The notes beneath the pieces are model-generated. The model was not told the origin of the DNA and ran no database searches. It worked only from the letters and a program-made list of their open reading frames with translations. This document shows, piece by piece, positions 59,764 to 64,000 of a DNA stretch of 64,000 nt. Where the stretch lies: assembly GCF_009739465.1 (NCBI RefSeq), contig NZ_WHOM01000055.1:62001-126000 (forward strand), read 5' to 3'. This DNA comes from Streptomyces apocyni. GTDB taxonomy: Bacteria; Actinomycetota; Actinomycetes; Streptomycetales; Streptomycetaceae. A program made the translations under genes and the position numbers. The number at the start of each line of letters is the position of its first letter. Positions within the stretch are counted from its first letter, which is position 1.

Positions 59764-61084
59764 TCGGACACGCATGGCTGGCCAAGGGAAACTCGCCATG
59801 CTCGGTGGCGCCCGCACCGTCACCAAGCAGGACGTGACGAAGGCACTGACCGGATGGCCCGTGGTGACCGAGCGGGAACACGCCGCGTTGCGCGACGTGT
59901 TGGACGGCGGCCTGTTCACCTCCAATGACGGAGGGCGCGGCGAGGTCAGCAAGCTTCAGACGGAGTGGGCTCGTTACGTCGGGACCCGGCACTGCGCGGC
60001 CGTTGCCAACGGCACCGCGGCCCTGGAACTGGCCCTCGCCGCCCTCGACCTGGAGCCGGGCGCCGAGGTGCTTGTGCCGGCGCTCACCTTCGTCGGCAGC
60101 GCCGTGCCCATCATCCAGCGAGCGCTCAAGCCGGTCTTCGTGGACATCGACCCTTGGACGTACACAATCGACCCGACGGCCGCCGAGAAGGCCGTCACCG
60201 GCCGCACCCGAGCCGTGATCGCCGTCCATCTGCACGGACTGCCCTGCGATATGACGGCCATCGCGGCGCTGGCCGACCGCCACGGCCTCTATGTCATCGA
60301 GGACGCCGCCCAGGCTCAGGGCGCCACCTACCAGGGTCGCCGGGCGGCCTCGCTCGGGCACATCAACGCGGTCAGTCTCAACGTCGTGAAGAACCTCCCC
60401 ACCTGCGGCGAGGGCGGCCTGGTCACCACCGACGACGAGGCGCTGCACGAACGCGTCGTGCTGCACCGTCAATTCGGCGAGGAGCTGAAGCCCGGCCGGG
60501 ACCGTGACTACCTGTCCAGGGTGCCCGCGGGCAACGAGAAACTCAGCGCCGTGCAGGCCGCGTTCACCCGTTGCCAGCTCGAGCGCCTGGACTCGGACAG
60601 TGCCGCTCGCGATACCGTCGTACGCCGCTTCCTCGACCGCCTCGACGCCCTGCCCGGCGTCGTCGTCCCTGGCTGTCCCGAGGACCGCACCCACGCATGG
60701 CACATCCTGCGGCTGAGGTTCGACCCGGCTGCCGCAGGCTACCCCGAGCTGGCGCCCGGAGCGTTTCGGGCCGTGGTCCAGCGGGCGCTACGCGCCGAGG
60801 GAGTGCCCGTACAGCCCTACCAAGTGGTGCCGCTCCCCGGCCAGCAGGCCTTCCACGATGTCGGCGCGGACATCGGGGACTTCCCCGTGAGTCTGGCCGT
60901 GATCGACGAGTCGGTCACGCTCCAGCGCTGGCACCTCAACCCAGCCTGCGGACCCGTACTCGATCTGTGTGCCACCGCGTTCGACAAGGTATGGGGCCAA
61001 CTCGACACCCTGGCACCCGTGATCGCCTCAGCCCGGCACCGCCCGCTCTGGCACACGGCTGTTAACGGAGGAGCAGCGCGATGA
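59756..61084 (+). CDS. DegT/DnrJ/EryC1-type PLP aminotransferase
   Basis: A 442-residue aminotransferase. Lys212 in LNVVKNLPTCGEGG is the PLP lysine and Asp183 (VIEDAAQAQGA) contacts the ring nitrogen; VANGTAALELAL is the phosphate-binding region. Such enzymes usually act on sugars, but homologues aminate carrier-bound ketoses in AmCP pathways. ATG 59756 lies inside the previous gene's end. Followed directly by split transketolase genes, it probably aminates the ketone formed by them. Confidence 0.92.
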   Translation: MTDRTRMAGQGKLAMLGGARTVTKQDVTKALTGWPVVTEREHAALRDVLDGGLFTSNDGGRGEVSKLQTEWARYVGTRHCAAVANGTAALELALAALDLEPGAEVLVPALTFVGSAVPIIQRALKPVFVDIDPWTYTIDPTAAEKAVTGRTRAVIAVHLHGLPCDMTAIAALADRHGLYVIEDAAQAQGATYQGRRAASLGHINAVSLNVVKNLPTCGEGGLVTTDDEALHERVVLHRQFGEELKPGRDRDYLSRVPAGNEKLSAVQAAFTRCQLERLDSDSAARDTVVRRFLDRLDALPGVVVPGCPEDRTHAWHILRLRFDPAAAGYPELAPGAFRAVVQRALRAEGVPVQPYQVVPLPGQQAFHDVGADIGDFPVSLAVIDESVTLQRWHLNPACGPVLDLCATAFDKVWGQLDTLAPVIASARHRPLWHTAVNGGAAR

Positions 61085-61920
61085 CAGCGTCCACGGAAAC
61101 AGCCCAACCGTCCTTCGCTGAGCAGGCGTTGCGGATCCGGGAGCACATCCTGAAGATGGGCGCCTCGCCGCACGGCGCGCACATCGGCGGCAGCCTCTCC
61201 TGCGCGGACGTGCTGCTGCATCTCTACACACGGGTGCTCGACGGCCGCCCTCAGGAGCCCGACTGGCCGAACCGGGACCGCTTCGTGCTCAGCAAGGGCC
61301 ACGCCGCGCCCGCGCTGTACGCGGTGCTGGCCGAGACCGGGTACCTGCCGGTGGAGGAGCTGGAGACTTACACACAACCCGGCAGCCGACTGGCCGGCCA
61401 CCCGCTCAGCCGGGTGCCCGGGGTGGAGTTCCCCACCGGGTCGCTGGGCCATGGCCTGTCTCTCGGTACCGGCGTCGCCTTGGCCATGCGCCGACTAGGC
61501 CGCCCCGCACGGGCGTTCGTGCTGCTCGGGGACGGCGAACTCCAGGAGGGCTCGGTCTGGGAGGCGGCGATGGCGGCCGCCCACTACCGGCTCGACAACC
61601 TGGTGGCCATCGTCGACCGCAACGGCCTGCAGATCACCGGTAGCACCGAGGACTGCGTGGCCCTCGAACCCCTGGCGGACCGCTGGCGCAGCTTCGGCTG
61701 GTCCGCCGTCGAGATCGACGGCCACGACGAGTCCGTGCTGGAAAAGACGTTCGCCGCGCTCCCCGCGCGGACCGGGAAGCCCACGGTGATCATCGCCCGG
61801 ACCGTGAAGGGCCGGGGCGTGGCGCTCTTCGAGGGCAAGAAGAAGAGCCACTCCGTACAGCTGAGCCCGAGGCTCTATCAGCGGGCGAAGAAGGACCTGA
61901 GGTCAGGCAGGACGACATGA
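61081..61920 (+). CDS. Transketolase, N-terminal (ThDP-binding) subunit
   Basis: A 279-residue half transketolase. GDGELQEGSVWEA (150-162) through NGLQ (181) is the thiamine-diphosphate/metal motif; SKGHAAPALYAVLAETGY and PTGSLGHGLSLGTG line the cofactor. ATG 61081 overlaps the aminotransferase stop. Split transketolases occur in secondary metabolism, including vazabitide-type pathways, where they move a two-carbon unit to a carrier-bound semialdehyde. Partner is the next gene. Confidence 0.94.
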   Translation: MTASTETAQPSFAEQALRIREHILKMGASPHGAHIGGSLSCADVLLHLYTRVLDGRPQEPDWPNRDRFVLSKGHAAPALYAVLAETGYLPVEELETYTQPGSRLAGHPLSRVPGVEFPTGSLGHGLSLGTGVALAMRRLGRPARAFVLLGDGELQEGSVWEAAMAAAHYRLDNLVAIVDRNGLQITGSTEDCVALEPLADRWRSFGWSAVEIDGHDESVLEKTFAALPARTGKPTVIIARTVKGRGVALFEGKKKSHSVQLSPRLYQRAKKDLRSGRTT

Positions 61921-62903
61921 GCGACGTACGCACCGAAGCACCGCCCGAGCAGGGGTGGGCCGAGCGGTACGCCGTACCCGCGCGGGAAGCCTACCGCCGC
62001 ACCCTGGTGGATCTGGCCCGGTCGGACCCACGGATCTTCTGCGTCGATTCGGACATGGGCGGACTGGAGACCCTCTTCGGCGAGGAGTTCCCCGCGCAGT
62101 ACGTCAACGTGGGCATCGCCGAGGCAAACCTCCTTGGTGTCTGTGCCGGGCTCGCCCACTCCGGGCTGCGGCCCTACGCCAACACCATCGCCAGCTTCGC
62201 CGCGGCACGCGCCTGCGAGCAGCTGAAGGTCGACGTCGCGGGCAACAACCTGCCGGTCCGGGTCGTCGTGACGCACGCCGGGCTCTCCGCCGGTCACTAT
62301 GGCCCCACTCACCACGCACTGGAGGACATCGCCATCGTGCGGACGCTGCCGCACATGACGGTGGTCGTGCCGTGCGACGCCGCGGAGACGGAGGCGGTCG
62401 TGCGGGCCACCACCGACCTGCCCGGCCCCCTCTACGTGCGGCTGGGACGCGGTGCGACGCCGCTGGTGAACGAGGGTCCTTACGACTTCCGCCTCGGTGA
62501 GGCCCGGCTGCTGCGCGAGGGCGAGAACGTCACCCTCGTCGCCACCGGCCCCTACCCGGTGGTGATGGCCCTGGAGGCGGCCGAACTCCTCGCCCGGCAG
62601 GGGTACTCGGCGCGGGTTCTGAACATGCACACCATCAAGCCGCTCGACACCGTGGCGCTCGGCCGTGCCGCCCGGGAGACCGGTGGCATCGTCACGGTCG
62701 AAGACCATGTGCGGGTCGGTGGACTCGGAGCGGCCGTCTGCGAGACGGTCGCGGAGGATCATCCCTGTCCTGTGCGCCGGATCGGCGTGCCTGACGGCTA
62801 CCTCGACCATGTGGCGGACGAACGCCAACTCCTCGAGTACGCGGGAGTGCACCCGCAGTCCATCGCGGCGGCGGCCCTCAGTATCGCCCGGGGCCGGGAG
62901 TGA
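61917..62903 (+). CDS. Transketolase, C-terminal (pyrimidine-binding) subunit
   Basis: A 328-residue C-terminal half. Glu69 in NVGIAEANLLGVCAGLA is the glutamate that activates the thiamine aminopyrimidine, and HAGLSAGHYGPTHH contributes substrate-site His residues. ATG 61917 overlaps the preceding stop. Together the halves make about 607 residues, near usual transketolase length. It is the last gene of the operon; the facing GNAT gene ends five bases away. Confidence 0.94.
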   Translation: MSDVRTEAPPEQGWAERYAVPAREAYRRTLVDLARSDPRIFCVDSDMGGLETLFGEEFPAQYVNVGIAEANLLGVCAGLAHSGLRPYANTIASFAAARACEQLKVDVAGNNLPVRVVVTHAGLSAGHYGPTHHALEDIAIVRTLPHMTVVVPCDAAETEAVVRATTDLPGPLYVRLGRGATPLVNEGPYDFRLGEARLLREGENVTLVATGPYPVVMALEAAELLARQGYSARVLNMHTIKPLDTVALGRAARETGGIVTVEDHVRVGGLGAAVCETVAEDHPCPVRRIGVPDGYLDHVADERQLLEYAGVHPQSIAAAALSIARGRE

Positions 62904-62908
62904 GCTGC

Positions 62909-63745
62909 TCAGACAGCCACGGACGTCCGCGCCGGCGGGCGGCGCCACCAGGCCAGCAACCGGGGATGGCGCTGCCGGGGGCGGCAGAAGGCGTCCACGG
63001 CGACGGCGGGGCGGACGAAGAGCGTCTCGCCTCCGGCTCCGCCGCTTTCGCCGCCGTCGTGGCACGTCAAGGCACGTTGCACCATGGCGAGTTCGGCGGA
63101 CGTCGCACCCGGCCAGAAGTCCGCCCCGATCGCCTTCGGGTGGGCCGGGACCTGCTCCCCGGAGGCCAGCAGCCGCGACCAGCAAGAGGTGCCACCGGCC
63201 ACCGCCCGCCACTCCAGGAGCAGTCCGGGCCCGACCGGTGCGGCATCGTGCGGCACGGGCATGAGCCGGGCACCCAGAGCGCGGCGCATGTGGACCTCGG
63301 AGAGCGGTTTGTCGGCCGCGCCGAAGTGTCGCACCGTGCGGTAGCCAAGGCGTGCGTAGAACGCCGGGTTGCCCCGCTCCACCACCGCGTCCAGCGCCAC
63401 CTCACGGGCGCCGGCGGCCGCGGCGGCGGCTTCGAGCCGGTGCACCAACGTCGTCGCCGCACCGGTGCGGCGACAGGTGGGGTCGACCGCCAGCCGCCGT
63501 ATCTCCCACAGCTCCGGCGTCACCCGCACGGCCCGCACCGTGCCCACCAGCCGTCCGGCGTCCCGTGCCACCCACAGCGGTTGGCCCGCGGCCAGGTCCC
63601 GGTGGACCTCCTTCGCGTCTGCCAGGGCGCCGTCCGCGGTTGGCAGTCCGGGTAGGAGATCCCCCGTCGCATAGGCAGTCCGCACGAGTTGGGATATCCG
63701 CTCAGCGTGTTCCCGGGAAAGGGAAGTGATGAGGTCCACATGCAT
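62909..63745 (-). CDS. GNAT-family acetyltransferase with extra C-terminal domain
   Basis: A 278-residue protein. The N-terminal 150 residues are a GNAT domain; DPTCRRTGAATTLVHRL is the acetyl-CoA loop and NPAFYARLGY the following strand. The C-terminal 125 residues are of unknown type. ATG 63745 is immediately after an in-frame stop codon, so it is the earliest possible start. It overlaps divergently with the start of the gene at 63740. It could tailor or protect against the product (self-resistance); that is inference. Confidence 0.85.
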   Translation of the reverse strand: MHVDLITSLSREHAERISQLVRTAYATGDLLPGLPTADGALADAKEVHRDLAAGQPLWVARDAGRLVGTVRAVRVTPELWEIRRLAVDPTCRRTGAATTLVHRLEAAAAAAGAREVALDAVVERGNPAFYARLGYRTVRHFGAADKPLSEVHMRRALGARLMPVPHDAAPVGPGLLLEWRAVAGGTSCWSRLLASGEQVPAHPKAIGADFWPGATSAELAMVQRALTCHDGGESGGAGGETLFVRPAVAVDAFCRPRQRHPRLLAWWRRPPARTSVAV

Positions 63746-64000
63746 TCACGCATGGTAAGCACGGTCGTCGATATTTCAGAAGCCTGCGACAATCGCGGAA
63801 TTGCGAAATCAGGCGCCGACGAGTCCTACGGATTCAACATCTGGCGCAACACCTTTCCCGCCGAGAGCCTACCGGCCCCCGGCTCATCGGTGGCCGTGGC
63901 GGGAGTGACGTTCGAGTTCCCGGCCAGGGAGAGCGGTCGCGGCGACAACATCCGGTGCCGCGGCCAGCTCCTGCCACTGCCCGCCGTCCGCCCCGACTGG
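63740..64000 (+). CDS. Unknown protein, N-terminal part only (cut by window edge)
   Basis: The frame is open from ATG 63740 to the edge. It begins MHSRMVSTVVDISEACDNRG and continues SYGFNIWRNTFPAESLPAPG, with later DNIRCRGQLLPLP. GATGAGG lies upstream; ATG 63752 is a shorter option. The mix of Gly, Trp and Phe suggests a beta-sandwich, but I do not recognise the family. The start codon shares ATGCAT with the divergent GNAT start. Confidence 0.65.
   Translation, partial: MHSRMVSTVVDISEACDNRGIAKSGADESYGFNIWRNTFPAESLPAPGSSVAVAGVTFEFPARESGRGDNIRCRGQLLPLPAVRPDW

Overview
The window is high-GC actinobacterial DNA, almost certainly a Streptomyces chromosome. Signs of this are GTG and TTG starts, many ATGA/GTGA gene overlaps, DmdR/DtxR-type iron boxes, a Nur-type nickel box, an OhrR/Ohr pair and a rare TTA codon. 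There is no rRNA, tRNA, CRISPR array or intact insertion sequence that I can support. Calls come from reading the translations and signals by eye, with no database search.

Left end (1-6.9 kb): an iron-controlled siderophore-type locus. A truncated ABC exporter and two FecCD permeases diverge from a pair of iron boxes. They are followed by a small unknown protein, a GNAT acetyltransferase with its own iron box, an argC-argB pair and a SnoaL-like protein. The last two diverge from a near-perfect iron box. Between argC and argB sits a 52-codon in-frame remnant of argJ that keeps only the two ends of the enzyme.

Middle (6.9-44 kb): mainly housekeeping and stress genes. These are pirin, a RibD/DHFR-like reductase, an OpuC-type osmoprotectant ABC transporter, hydrolases, a thioredoxin-reductase-like flavoprotein with an XRE-cupin regulator, and a quinone reductase with two acyl-CoA dehydrogenases. 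A prokaryotic viperin homologue follows, then a five-gene nickel-type ABC transporter behind a Nur box, OhrR/Ohr, a BetA/BetT choline pair, TerC, methylmalonyl-CoA mutase with MeaB, and a NERD-UvrD helicase. Gene remnants lie between them: GH53 and LacI fragments fused head to head, and a frameshifted regulator.

A decay belt (about 45.0-48.1 kb) holds a peptidoglycan-binding fragment, a frameshifted DUF2278 gene and a GH31 remnant around an intact hydrolase and TerD. Two strong hairpin terminators lie here.

Right end (48.2-64 kb): the left part of a natural-product cluster. It has CysD/CysN (activated sulfate), a trans-sulfuration PLP enzyme, a double-domain OsmC protein, MbtH (implying an NRPS) and a large LuxR (LAL) regulator. 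These are followed by seven tightly spaced genes: 2-oxoglutarate dioxygenase, LysK-like hydrolase, LysX-like ligase, an unknown 112-residue protein, a DegT/DnrJ-type aminotransferase and a two-subunit transketolase. LysX, LysK, a split transketolase and a PLP aminotransferase are the signature of amino-group-carrier-protein (LysW/AmCP) pathways that make diamino-dihydroxy-heptanoate units of azabicyclic compounds (vazabitide, azinomycin, ficellomycin type). The activated-sulfate genes fit the sulfate-elimination route to aziridines. LysW, LysZ, LysY and the NRPS are not in view and would have to lie beyond the right edge or elsewhere.
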